A stretch of DNA of 64,000 bases, taken from contig USBN01000001.1 of NCBI GenBank assembly GCA_900552935.1, positions 20,906-84,905 of the forward strand, in the 5' to 3' direction. Below are positions 1 through 7,897 of this stretch, one piece after another. A program made the position numbers and the translations under genes. Position 1 is the stretch's first letter, and every line of letters starts with the position of its first letter. A model generated the notes under the pieces. That model searched no databases. It was not told where the DNA came from and saw only the letters and a list, made by a program, of their open reading frames with translations. Source of the DNA: an uncultured Coriobacteriaceae bacterium (lineage in GTDB: Bacteria > Actinomycetota > Coriobacteriia > Coriobacteriales > Atopobiaceae).

Positions 1-150
1 GCAAACCTATACATATGCCTTCTCCCGGATACAGACGGGGCGCCGGACACGCCGACGCCCCACCAGCTCAAATCAACATTGCCAAGCTCGCCGCCCCACC
101 GCGCCAGAACGCGGCGCTCGGGCGCGAAGCAGAAGACACTCTAGCAAAAC

Positions 151-1266
151 CTATTCGAAAGGCATGATCTTCGAGATGGAAGCCGTCTTGGACTCGCAAA
201 TCTTCCTGAAGTTGTCGAACATGGGGTGCTTCTCCCACTTGTGAAGGTCGGTCGTCGCGCGATACGCCAGGATCTGGAACAGCGGCAGTACGTAGAGCGG
301 CATGAGCAGCGGCTCCTCGATATCCTCGGGCAGACGCAACGCATGCGCGTCGTCGACCTCGGGGTTGTTCGTGACCACGAAGACACGGTCGCTCACGCTG
401 CGGGAGGCGCGAGCGAGCTGGACGAGACGATCGGACGTCTTGCCGAGGTCATCGATGAAGAACAGCGTGTAGTTGGGCGTGAGCTGCAGGTTGGGACCAT
501 GGTTGAACTCCTCCGCCTCATAGGCGAAGCTCGGAATCTGGATGGTCTCGCCAATCTTGAGAGCGCCCTCGCAGGCGATGCCATAGCCCTGGGCGAAGCC
601 GCAGGAGTAGGCGACCGTCATCGAAGTGAGCGCAGCCTTGTTGCGGTCATAGAACTCGTGGACCTGCTTCTGGAAGGCAACGTGGCGCTCGGGGCACTTC
701 TCCATCTCGGCGATAACCGCGTCGTGGGCCTCGGCGGAGACGACGCCGCGCTTAGCACCGGCCTCGACGGCGAACAGCATGAGGAACTCGACGAGCGTGG
801 TCACGCCCTTCGTGACGTATCCCACGTACTCCTCGCCCACACCATAATCAACGAGGACGTCGGCGTGGTCCTTGAAGTCGGACTCGAGGTTGCCGGTAAG
901 GCCAACGGCCTTGCGGCCCATCGCGCGAAGCTTGTCGAGTGCCTCGATGGAGTTGGTGGAGCAACCGCTCTGGGAAACCACGAAGACGAAGTCGTCCTCC
1001 GCGAGGCGATCCTTGTAGGCGATGAACGTGTTGGGCGGCACAACCTGCACGTCAGCGTCGAGATACTTCATCATGAACGGCTTGGCGCACTGAGAGGCGT
1101 TGGAGCTGGAGCCGCACGCAATGATCCAGATGTTGTGGTAGCCGCCATCGACATAGGCATCGACGAGGCCACCGACGAGCGCCTGGCGGTTCTCGATGTT
1201 AGCGGCGAGCTGAGCCGGAGTCTCCTCGATGTAGGTGAGCATGGTTGGACGGTTCTCTTCGGACAT
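151..1266 (-). CDS. SIS-domain deglycase, GfrF/AgaS-like
   Basis: A 371-residue protein with two sugar-isomerase (SIS) domains. The first carries IIACGSSSNASQCAK near residue 50 and VVSQSGCSTNS near residue 97. The second carries the EEFNHGP motif near residue 252, typical of enzymes that bind phosphorylated amino-sugars or Amadori products. It is the last gene of the PTS operon, 52 bases after the EIIA gene. In Salmonella gfr operons a mannose-type PTS is paired with two SIS deglycases, one for fructoselysine-6-phosphate and one for glucoselysine-6-phosphate. Because the upstream SIS gene looks like FrlB, this one is the better candidate for the glucoselysine-type enzyme. The substrate is inferred from context; a related aminosugar isomerase is possible. 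Confidence 0.75.
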   Translation of the reverse strand: MSEENRPTMLTYIEETPAQLAANIENRQALVGGLVDAYVDGGYHNIWIIACGSSSNASQCAKPFMMKYLDADVQVVPPNTFIAYKDRLAEDDFVFVVSQSGCSTNSIEALDKLRAMGRKAVGLTGNLESDFKDHADVLVDYGVGEEYVGYVTKGVTTLVEFLMLFAVEAGAKRGVVSAEAHDAVIAEMEKCPERHVAFQKQVHEFYDRNKAALTSMTVAYSCGFAQGYGIACEGALKIGETIQIPSFAYEAEEFNHGPNLQLTPNYTLFFIDDLGKTSDRLVQLARASRSVSDRVFVVTNNPEVDDAHALRLPEDIEEPLLMPLYVLPLFQILAYRATTDLHKWEKHPMFDNFRKICESKTASISKIMPFE

Positions 1267-1318
1267 ATCCGTTCCCTTCCCTTGGAGTCTTAGTTTGGCC
1301 TGAAGGACAAAGCGCTAC

Positions 1319-1753
1319 TTAGATGTCGTCATCCTCGTCGTCATCGTCGCTGGCGCTCGCAGGCATTTCGAACTTCACGAGCGAGGCATGGCCGGAGGCA
1401 ATCGCAGCGTCCGCGAGGGCATCGGCGGAGTCAAAGCCGGCACGCGTGAGATGCGTCTCGACAAGAAGAGGCAGGTTGGTACCAGCGATAACACGGACGT
1501 CGTCGCGACCCTGCGCAAGCACCACGGCGGCCTTGAAGGGTGACCCGCCGAGAAGGTCACAGCAGACAAGAACGCCTTCGCAGCCGGCAAGCTCATCGAG
1601 CGCCGCCGTCAGCTTCGCGGCGAGGTCCTCGGTGGTGTCGCCGTCGGGGAAATCGACGGCGACGAAGTCACTCGGCTCGCCGCCGAGAAGGGCAAGCGCG
1701 CTCTTGAGGCCGGTCGCGAAATGGCCGTGGCCCGCAACGATCAAACCGATCAT
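1319..1753 (-). CDS. PTS mannose-family EIIA component
   Basis: A 144-residue EIIA of the mannose/fructose/sorbose family. The start MIGLIVAGHGHFATG is chosen because His9 in AGHG aligns with the phosphorylated His10 of EIIA-Man. Its ATG also overlaps the TGA of the upstream kinase gene by four bases (ATGA), which implies translational coupling. The family fold continues through GEPSDFVAVDFPDGD and CCDLLGGSPF. It passes phosphate from HPr to EIIB. The last residues form an acidic run (SDDDDEDDDI), and a very similar tail ends the EIIC protein of the same operon. EIIA is separated from IIB, IIC and IID by two enzyme genes, an unusual order for this family. Confidence 0.9.
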   Translation of the reverse strand: MIGLIVAGHGHFATGLKSALALLGGEPSDFVAVDFPDGDTTEDLAAKLTAALDELAGCEGVLVCCDLLGGSPFKAAVVLAQGRDDVRVIAGTNLPLLVETHLTRAGFDSADALADAAIASGHASLVKFEMPASASDDDDEDDDI

Positions 1754-3255
1754 TTGAACTCTCCAATCCTTCTCTTGAGATACTCGAGAATTTCCTGGTG
1801 CGTATCGAATGCCAGCGTAGCATCGCGATCGCTGATGTTGCCATGCGTCTTGCAAAGGGCAACCACCTCAGCGCCCGCTCGCCTACCGGCGGTGATGCCA
1901 TATTCGGAATCCTCCACGACAACCGCCTCGCCCGGCTGGCAGCCAAGCTCGCCAAACGTGTGGAGGTAGATCTCCGGGTTGGGTTTGGACTCCTCGAAGT
2001 CATCGCCCGTGACGACAGCGTCAAATGCATGCCCAAGCTCGCACTCGTCGAGCATCTGGCGAATCTCCGGCATGGAGCTTGAGGAAGCGAGGCCAACGGC
2101 GATACCCTCCTCATGCAGCCACGCAAGCAGTTCGCGGATACCGGGAATGAGGGCTTCGCGATAGTCGATGCGATGCGCAGCGAAGTACGCCGTGACGGCA
2201 GGCGCAATCTCTTCCGCGGTCTCGCCGAGGTGCTTAGCGATGGTCATGTTCTGAATCTGGGTCGTGCAGCCGTACATCGCGTTGCGGTCTTCCTCGGTGA
2301 GCTTGGTAGCGCCGCGGCTCGTAAGGAAATCATCGATGATCGCGAGGTAAAGCGGCTCGGACTCGATGATCACGCCATCCATGTCAAAGACGACGGCACG
2401 AACCTCGCCATCGCGCGCGGCATGGCCAAAGGCACCTTCAACCTGGCACATCCTCGCGGCGTGCGCGGCGGCGGCGGCAAGCGCGTCCTCGAGCCGGCTC
2501 GCCTCAGGCAGGGCCGCGCCTCGACGCCAGCCCCTCTCGACGAGGGAGGTCACGAGCGCCGTCACGAATGAGTCGCCCGCGCCCATCGTGTCCACGGCGT
2601 CGCCCGCAGCGGCGACTCCCTGGACCCGTCCTCCGTCCCAAGAGAGAAGCGGCGGCAGGCTGCCTCTCGTAACGAGCACGGGGCAATCGAACTGCCAGCC
2701 GGCAAGAAACTCGTCAATGGCCGCCTGGTCGGTGTCACTCATCGAGAACTGCGCCAAATCGATATGGGGGGCTATCTTGGCGAGGTTCTCAGGCGTGCGG
2801 TACTTGTCCTTCTCGCCGAAGTCATAGGAGAGAACGCCCCGACGCCCGTCGAGCAGGGGCAGCCAATCGTCGACCTTCGCGTTGCAGCTCGTGAGGATGG
2901 CGTCGAACCCGCAGGCGCACTCAACGGCAGGGCCACTCGGCACGGGAGCTCCCGGCCAGGCCTCCCCCAGCTCGACGCCTTTGAAGTGGCGCTCGCCATC
3001 AATGCGGTCCTGATGGCAGACCTTGGTCGTGCCGCCGGGGACGATCTCGCAGGCGCCCGCGTCCACGTGCTCTGCCTTGAGCGCGCCGAGCAGGCGCTCT
3101 CCCCAGAGGTCATCCGCCACACGGCCAAGGTAGCTCGCCTCGTGCCCGAGGCGCGACGCACTCACGGCAACGTTCACGGCGTTGCCGCCGGGATAGGCGA
3201 TGCCGAGATTGTCGTAGGAGTCGAAGACGTTGTCTCCCAGGCCGAGGACCTTCAT
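1750..3255 (-). CDS. frlD: Fusion of FrlD-like fructosamine kinase and HAD phosphatase
   Basis: A 501-residue two-domain protein. Residues 1 to about 285 are a PfkB/ribokinase-family kinase: GDN near the N-terminus, PGGNAVNVAV near residue 22, and DTMGAGDSF near residue 223 holding the catalytic Asp. This pattern matches E. coli FrlD, which phosphorylates fructoselysine. Residues from about 288 are a beta-phosphoglucomutase-like HAD hydrolase with motif I VFDMDGVIIESEP, motif II ASSSS, motif III KPNPEIYL and motif IV VVEDSEYGI. The two are joined in frame by a short linker with no internal stop. The start codon shares one base with the stop of the FrlB gene (TAATG). The kinase may phosphorylate Amadori compounds entering without PTS phosphorylation. 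The HAD part may relieve sugar-phosphate stress or act on another phosphosugar; its substrate is unknown. Confidence 0.8.
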   Translation of the reverse strand: MKVLGLGDNVFDSYDNLGIAYPGGNAVNVAVSASRLGHEASYLGRVADDLWGERLLGALKAEHVDAGACEIVPGGTTKVCHQDRIDGERHFKGVELGEAWPGAPVPSGPAVECACGFDAILTSCNAKVDDWLPLLDGRRGVLSYDFGEKDKYRTPENLAKIAPHIDLAQFSMSDTDQAAIDEFLAGWQFDCPVLVTRGSLPPLLSWDGGRVQGVAAAGDAVDTMGAGDSFVTALVTSLVERGWRRGAALPEASRLEDALAAAAAHAARMCQVEGAFGHAARDGEVRAVVFDMDGVIIESEPLYLAIIDDFLTSRGATKLTEEDRNAMYGCTTQIQNMTIAKHLGETAEEIAPAVTAYFAAHRIDYREALIPGIRELLAWLHEEGIAVGLASSSSMPEIRQMLDECELGHAFDAVVTGDDFEESKPNPEIYLHTFGELGCQPGEAVVVEDSEYGITAGRRAGAEVVALCKTHGNISDRDATLAFDTHQEILEYLKRRIGEFK

Positions 3256-4262
3256 TAGTACTCCAGCTTGCGGTAGTAGCGACGGATGTCGAGCGAGTGG
3301 CCGGTGATGTCCTCCATATTCTTGGAGATGCGCTGGAGGGCGGCGTTCATCACGACGGGGCCAAGCCAGTGGCGGGTCTCGGCGGAAATGCCGGGCATGT
3401 CGAACCCGGCGGCGTCGATGACGGTGAGCTCATCGGTGACCTTCTCGGCGAAATCCTTCACGCGAAGATCCAGGGCGCGCGTGGAACCCTCGCCCACGAG
3501 CAGCGTGAGGGGCACGTCCTTCTCGAGGAGCTCGAGCGTGCCATGGAAGAACTCGGGGCTCGAGACGCTCTTAGTGCGAATCCACTGGCTCTCCTCGAGC
3601 ACGCACATGGCATAGGCGTAGCAGGTGGGCCAGATGTCACCAGAGGAGACCCAGATGTGATAAGGCGCGTCGTGATAGCGCTCGCAGTAGGCACGAGCTC
3701 GGGCATCGAACTGCTTGCGCACGGAGACGAGACCCGGAACGAGGTTGGCGAGCTCGTCGGCAAAGGTGGGATAGGCGTCGAAGCAGCCGGCGTTGTGAAG
3801 CAGGCGGCCCAGGAACAGGTAGACGATGAGCTCCTGCGGACGACCGTCGCCGTAGACGAAGCTGAAGTCAGAGACCTCCTCGAGCGGAGAGTCCGCCTTG
3901 CCGATGACGGAGAAGATCGTGCAGCCACGCTCCTTGAGCCAGCGGGCGGCGGCAAGGGTCTCGGTGGTGTCGCCGGACTTGCTGGTCATGAGAACGAGGG
4001 TCTTCTCGTCCACCATGTTGCAGCCGGTGAGCACGAGCTCGGCGGAGAGGACGGAGCGCCAGGGGATGTCGCTCAGCTCGTCGATCATCGCGGAGAACGG
4101 AGCGAGCATGGCCTGGGAACCGCCGGAGGAGGAAATGAGAATACCGGAGAAGCCCTTCTCGGTGACGGCATCCGCCATCGCCTCGATCTCGGCGCGACGG
4201 CTATAGATCGCCTCACCCTGGGCAAGGATCGTCTCCTCGTTGAATGTGACCATTTCTGCCAT
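3255..4262 (-). CDS. frlB: Fructoselysine-6-phosphate deglycase (SIS family)
   Basis: A 335-residue SIS protein close to FrlB. It carries ILISSSGGSQAM near residue 41, TSKSGDTTET near residue 93, EFFHGTLELLEKDVPLTLL near residue 231 (compare EFRHGPLEIVE in E. coli FrlB) and a C-terminal RRYYRKLEY that matches the FrlB end. FrlB-type enzymes convert fructoselysine-6-phosphate to glucose-6-phosphate and lysine in the cytoplasm. The gene follows a 197-base spacer with three stem-loops and is coupled by a one-base overlap to the kinase-HAD gene. The assignment to the family is firm; lysine versus another glycated amino acid cannot be decided from sequence. Confidence 0.82.
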   Translation of the reverse strand: MAEMVTFNEETILAQGEAIYSRRAEIEAMADAVTEKGFSGILISSSGGSQAMLAPFSAMIDELSDIPWRSVLSAELVLTGCNMVDEKTLVLMTSKSGDTTETLAAARWLKERGCTIFSVIGKADSPLEEVSDFSFVYGDGRPQELIVYLFLGRLLHNAGCFDAYPTFADELANLVPGLVSVRKQFDARARAYCERYHDAPYHIWVSSGDIWPTCYAYAMCVLEESQWIRTKSVSSPEFFHGTLELLEKDVPLTLLVGEGSTRALDLRVKDFAEKVTDELTVIDAAGFDMPGISAETRHWLGPVVMNAALQRISKNMEDITGHSLDIRRYYRKLEY

Positions 4263-4341
4263 GGACCTTTAACCTCCAAGGTAGTTGACGTATTTGCAGA
4301 AGGGGGCACGCGAGCGCTTCCGGATGCGCCCGCACGAGCAA

Positions 4342-4434
4342 GACCGATGCCCCATCGGTCCGCCCTGCGACGGCTCGCCCGAGACGGGGCGTCGCAGGAA
4401 GGACCCCACAGGGAGGGACCCGAAGGTCCCTCCC
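4342..4434 (-). promoter_or_regulatory. Three consecutive RNA stem-loops between EIID and frlB
   Basis: Three strong inverted repeats fill the 197-base spacer: 4342-4349/4353-4360 (8 bp, 3-base loop), 4364-4372/4390-4398 (9 bp) and 4411-4420/4425-4434 (10 bp, perfect). On the transcribed strand the last hairpin is capped by C(UUCG)G, an unusually stable tetraloop. No long U tract follows, so a complete terminator is unlikely. Inference: an mRNA-processing or stabilising element that sets different levels of the PTS membrane genes upstream and the enzymes downstream, or an attenuator. Confidence 0.65.
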
Positions 4435-4459
4435 CTAACCAGGGTGTTACTAGACCGGA

Positions 4460-5263
4460 CTACATCCAGCCCAGGAACGACATAAGGATGCCGAACGCGA
4501 TGATTCCGAGAATGATCGCGATGACGTTGACCTTCTTCTTGAAGAGCCAGTAGATGAAGAAGACCAGGGCGAGCGGGAGCATGTTGGGCAGCACGCCATC
4601 GAAGACGCTCTGCACCGTGGTGCCGCCGATGCCAAAGACGAGCTCCTCGCTGAAGGCGAGGGAGACGTAGGACGGGATCAGGCCGCCCACGACCATCGTG
4701 CCGAGAATGCCAGCAGCCTCGGTGACGTACTTGGTGTTCTCACTGATCTTGTCGATGAACTTCGAGCCAAGGTTGTAGCCGAGCTCAGCGAACCAGATGC
4801 GGGAGATGGCCGAGAAGCCCCAGATGAGCATATAGAGGATCGGGCCGAGCGGGGAGCCGTTCTGCGCGAGGGAGCAGCAGATGGCGGCAGAGATCGGCAG
4901 GAGGGTAAACCAGAAGATGGCGTCGCCCAGGCCGGCGAGCGGTCCGAACAGGCCGTTACGGATGCCGGCGATGAGCTTGCGGTCCTCGTGCTTCTCCTCC
5001 ATGGAGAGGATGAGGCCCATGAGGAAGGTGCCCATGTGCATCTCGGTGTTCATGAACTCCATGTTGTAGGTCATGAACTCGACCATATCCTCCTTGGAGT
5101 CGCCGTAGAGCTTCTCGAAGGTGGGCATCATCGACATGGTGAAGCCAGGGGCCTGCATGCGCTCGAAGCTGAAGCCGGACTGCATCGCGATGGAGCGGAT
5201 GCCGAGCTTGTAAAGATCGTTGCGGGTGAGCTTGCGCTCGGTGGTCTCGTTAGATGTCGTCAT
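4460..5263 (-). CDS. PTS mannose-family EIID component
   Basis: A 267-residue membrane component. The chosen start is MTTSNETTERKLTRNDLYKL, with GGGAGC upstream, overlapping the end of the EIIC gene by 14 bases. Family features include RNDLYKLGIRSIAMQSGFSFERMQAPGF at the N-terminus, the GLFGPLAGLGDAIFW segment in the middle, and C-terminal hydrophobic helices ending in ILMSFLGWM. With EIIC it forms the membrane channel that takes in the sugar or Amadori substrate. A more upstream in-frame ATG would lie deep inside EIIC and lacks family similarity. Confidence 0.92.
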   Translation of the reverse strand: MTTSNETTERKLTRNDLYKLGIRSIAMQSGFSFERMQAPGFTMSMMPTFEKLYGDSKEDMVEFMTYNMEFMNTEMHMGTFLMGLILSMEEKHEDRKLIAGIRNGLFGPLAGLGDAIFWFTLLPISAAICCSLAQNGSPLGPILYMLIWGFSAISRIWFAELGYNLGSKFIDKISENTKYVTEAAGILGTMVVGGLIPSYVSLAFSEELVFGIGGTTVQSVFDGVLPNMLPLALVFFIYWLFKKKVNVIAIILGIIAFGILMSFLGWM

Positions 5264-6056
5264 CGTCGTCGCTCCCATCGGTGTCGCTGTGCGAGGAGGT
5301 GGCGAGGGCAATGGCGTCGTCACCCTTCTTCTCATGCACGAAGTTGATGTAAGCAAGGCACACCGCGGCAATGGCGATGGGCAGGACGTTCGGGAGGTTC
5401 ATGAACGTGGCCATGATGAAGCCGAGGAAGAGGTAGGCGATGTTGCTGCTCTTGAGCATGACCATGAGCAGGAGGCCAAGGCCGACCGCGGGCAGGATGC
5501 CGCCAGCAACCTCGAAGCCGTGGACGAGCCAGACGGGGAAGGTGTTAACAAAGGCCTGAAGCGGAGCCTGGAGGGCGAAGGAGCAGAGGAACGCGAGCAG
5601 CGCCACGGCGCCAGCCTTCAGGATGAGGGCGCCCCAGACGGTGCGGTTAAGGGCCTTCGCGTCGCCAGCCGCGGCGCAGGCGTCGCACTTGTGGGCGACG
5701 GAGACGTACACGGTGTTGAAGAAGATGCCGAGCCACTGCGCGAGGAGGGCGAACGGCAGGGACAGGCCGAGGGCCGCCTCAGCAGACTGGCCAGTGGTGT
5801 AGGCGATGACCACGGTCATCAGGCCGGCCATCAGCGGGTCAGGCGGGACGGTTCCTCCGACGGTGAGCAGACCGAGATAGCTCAGCTCGGCCACGGCACC
5901 GCAGGCGATGCCCAGCTGCATGTCGCCCAGCATGATGCCGGCAAAGAACGACACGACCAGCGGACGGAACCAATAGAACGCCTCGAAGACCTGGTCTAGC
6001 GCACAGATAAATGCGACGAGCGCGAGAAGCAGGCCTTGTACAAGGGTAATCTCCAT
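5250..6056 (-). CDS. PTS mannose-family EIIC component
   Basis: A 268-residue polytopic membrane protein. The start MEITLVQGLLLALVAFI is preceded by AAGGAAGG at good spacing. The family core is present, with RPLVVSFFAGIMLGDMQLGIACGAVAELSYLG followed by GGTVPPDP, and several transmembrane helices follow. EIIC carries the main sugar-translocation pore of mannose-type PTS complexes. The C-terminus is extended by a soluble acidic tail (DGSDDDDDI) that resembles the tail of the operon EIIA; that is not a normal EIIC feature. Confidence 0.92.
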   Translation of the reverse strand: MEITLVQGLLLALVAFICALDQVFEAFYWFRPLVVSFFAGIMLGDMQLGIACGAVAELSYLGLLTVGGTVPPDPLMAGLMTVVIAYTTGQSAEAALGLSLPFALLAQWLGIFFNTVYVSVAHKCDACAAAGDAKALNRTVWGALILKAGAVALLAFLCSFALQAPLQAFVNTFPVWLVHGFEVAGGILPAVGLGLLLMVMLKSSNIAYLFLGFIMATFMNLPNVLPIAIAAVCLAYINFVHEKKGDDAIALATSSHSDTDGSDDDDDI

Positions 6057-6117
6057 GCTTTCCTTCCTTTCTTCCAAACAGGCACGTGCAATCGTCTAGC
6101 TACGCAAGCATCGCCTC

Positions 6118-6591
6118 CTAAATCTCGGTCTTGCGGTCGGTGGGGAGAATCTGGATGAAGAGGTCAACGCCAGCCGCCTTGATGGCGTCGAAATCGGCGA
6201 GGTCCCGATCGTCCACATAGACGTGAGACTCGTGGTAGACGGTCTTCTTGCCGTCAGCGTGCATGTTGCCAACGTTCACGCTCTTGATGGGCACGCCCCC
6301 CTCGACGAGCTTGCGAACGGCCGCGGGGTCATGGGCCACGAGCAGGATCGACTTCTTCGGGGTCTTACGAGAGAAGACGTCAATGGTGTGATCGAGCGTG
6401 AAGAACTTGATGTCGCAACCTGCGGACTCCGCCGTCATCTTCATGAGCTGCTGCTGGACCTTGTCCTCGGCCGCCGCGTCATCAGCGACAATGACGAGAT
6501 TGGCACCGGTGGCGCCCACCCAGGCGTTTCCCACCTGGCCGTGGACGAGACGGTTATCGATGCGCGTCCAAACGATTCCTGCTTCTGCCAT
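6118..6591 (-). CDS. PTS mannose-family EIIB component
   Basis: A 157-residue cytoplasmic EIIB. The phosphorylated histidine lies in RIDNRLVHGQV (His17), the defining motif of the mannose/sorbose EIIB family. The rest of the chain (ANLVIVADDAAAEDKVQQ, SVNVGNMH) fits the family in length and order. It accepts phosphate from EIIA and gives it to the incoming substrate bound by IIC/IID. The gene begins the PTS part of the operon, 61 bases before EIIC and 26 bases after the broken EamA gene. Confidence 0.93.
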   Translation of the reverse strand: MAEAGIVWTRIDNRLVHGQVGNAWVGATGANLVIVADDAAAEDKVQQQLMKMTAESAGCDIKFFTLDHTIDVFSRKTPKKSILLVAHDPAAVRKLVEGGVPIKSVNVGNMHADGKKTVYHESHVYVDDRDLADFDAIKAAGVDLFIQILPTDRKTEI

Positions 6592-6617
6592 GATGCTCTC
6601 CGTTCTCCCTGGTTAGT

Positions 6618-7516
6618 TCACCGGGTGCTTTCGCACCCCTCACAGGGCAATATATGCCCAGCGGGACCCTCGTCCTCGCACGTCACACGACTATCGAGAA
6701 CGAGGTTGATGACGATGCTTCCCACAATCAGCACGGCGCCTATGAAGGCGAAGCGCCCGAAGGATTCGCCAAAGGCGAGAAACGCCCAGGTCGGCGCGAG
6801 AATGACCTCGCTCATGCAGATCATGTTCGCGCTGAACGCAGGAACACGGCGAATGCCGCGGGCGTAGAAGATGCTCGAGACTCCAGAGCACACGATGCCC
6901 TGGCAAAGCATGAGCGCCCAGTTCATAAGAGAGACGGTGGAACCTCGGGCGCGACGACAAGGAAGCCGAGCGAGGGCACGGCAAACCCCACGAGCGAAGA
7001 GGGCATGGGAAGGGCGCCTGGCTTGGCGTTCATGAAGAACACGAGACCAAAGAATGCGCCCGAGGCGATCGAGAGGAGATTGCCCAGCATTCCCTCGGCC
7101 GTAAGCTCATCAAAGAAGAACAGCAGCATGCCGGCAAACGCCGTCGCCACAACGCCGATCTTCGAGGCGTGGGGGAGGTGACGGCGCTCAATCGACTCGT
7201 AGATGATGACGAAGATCGTCGAGCTGTACTGCAGGACAATCGCATTGCCCACGGAGGTGAGCTTGTTTGCGAACACAAACGTTAAGCTCATCACGCAGTT
7301 CGCAAGGCCAACGAGCACAGCGCGCTTGGTGAACCTGAGAGTGGGACGTACGACAACGAGGAGAAAGAGCAGGCCGGACAGCGAGGCCACGGCAGAAGTG
7401 AGCCATGCGGAGCAAGCGTTAGACCTCGTGAAGAGTCCGACGAAGCTCCAGCACAGAGCCGTAAGAAAGAGGTCGGCGCAGCCACCCGTCCTGTCTTCTG
7501 CCGTCACGTTCGTCAT
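6618..7516 (-). pseudogene. EamA/DMT-family transporter split by a frameshift
   Basis: Two reading frames together make one standard 10-helix drug/metabolite transporter. The N-terminal half (7516 down to 6923, 197 residues, start MTNVTAEDR with GAGGTG upstream) stops after PPSLL. The C-terminal half (6926 to 6618, 102 residues, starting MNWALMLCQG) continues directly with the second EamA repeat. Stop and start overlap as ATGA. The summed length of about 299 residues is normal for the family. The junction sits in a TCTCTC run: removing one TC unit would join the two frames. It may be a degraded gene, a sequencing error, or two coupled half-transporters. It lies first in the Amadori operon and may have exported the released amine or imported free substrate. 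Confidence 0.75.
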
Positions 7517-7620
7517 CTTCACCTCGCCCCGTGCCTGTCCGCGTCCTTCATTGCTTCGCCCTGGCTCCAAACGCGCCGCGCACCGCTTTTGACGCATCCT
7601 CACCTAGCTCCGACTGCCAT

Positions 7621-7669
7621 CCAAGTGTCGCTTCGGCCTGTTACCAAGTGTCGTCTTCGCTTGTTACCA
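7621..7669. repeat. Two-copy 26-bp direct repeat, 23-bp period, upstream of operon
   Basis: CCAAGTGTCG...TTGTTACCA-type units occur at 7621-7646 and 7644-7669, sharing the CCA at the join. They differ at a few internal positions. A 23-bp period is about two helical turns, so both copies face the same side of the DNA. They lie 105-153 bases upstream of the operon's first start codon, between that gene and the GntR-like operator candidates. A second regulator-binding site is possible. Confidence 0.55.
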
Positions 7670-7675
7670 TTCGCG

Positions 7676-7693
7676 AAACGTCATATATCGTTA
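7676..7693. promoter_or_regulatory. Candidate GntR operator, site 1
   Basis: AAACGTCATATATCGTTA contains AACG-N8-CGTT and matches site 2 (7768-7785) at 17 of 18 positions. It lies in the promoter region of the PTS/deglycase operon, downstream of the GntR/UTRA regulator gene. Local regulators of this family usually bind such short palindromes next to their own locus, so repression by that protein, relieved by an Amadori phosphate, is a reasonable inference. Confidence 0.6.
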
Positions 7694-7767
7694 AACGACA
7701 GCTTCACCATAGACGCCCCGGGGCCATGTGACCAGCCAACCGGGGTGAACGGTATGAGACAACCGGC

Positions 7768-7803
7768 AAACGTTATATATCGTTATATTCGTTATCGATA
7801 ACG
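7768..7803. promoter_or_regulatory. Candidate GntR operator, site 2 with adjoining perfect palindrome
   Basis: AAACGTTATATATCGTTA (7768-7785) repeats site 1 with one change. It is followed at 7790-7803 by CGTTATCGATAACG, a perfect 14-bp palindrome with the same CGTT/AACG half-sites. The cluster lies between the regulator's terminator and the operon start. Sites 1 and 2 are 92 bases apart, close to nine helical turns. Confidence 0.6.
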
Positions 7804-7816
7804 CTGGGTGGAGAAA

Positions 7817-7844
7817 AGCCCTGGACGTCGCGATGCCCAGGGTT
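7817..7844 (-). terminator. Terminator of the GntR regulator gene
   Basis: AGCCCTGG (7817-7824) pairs with CCAGGGTT (7837-7844), with one G-U pair, and CTTTTCT follows on the minus strand. It separates the regulator's transcript from the downstream operon promoter. Confidence 0.7.
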
Positions 7845-7897
7845 TCTGCGCGGCTTTCAAGCTCGCTGTTAGACGGCTAGTTTCGGAGGCGGAGTCG

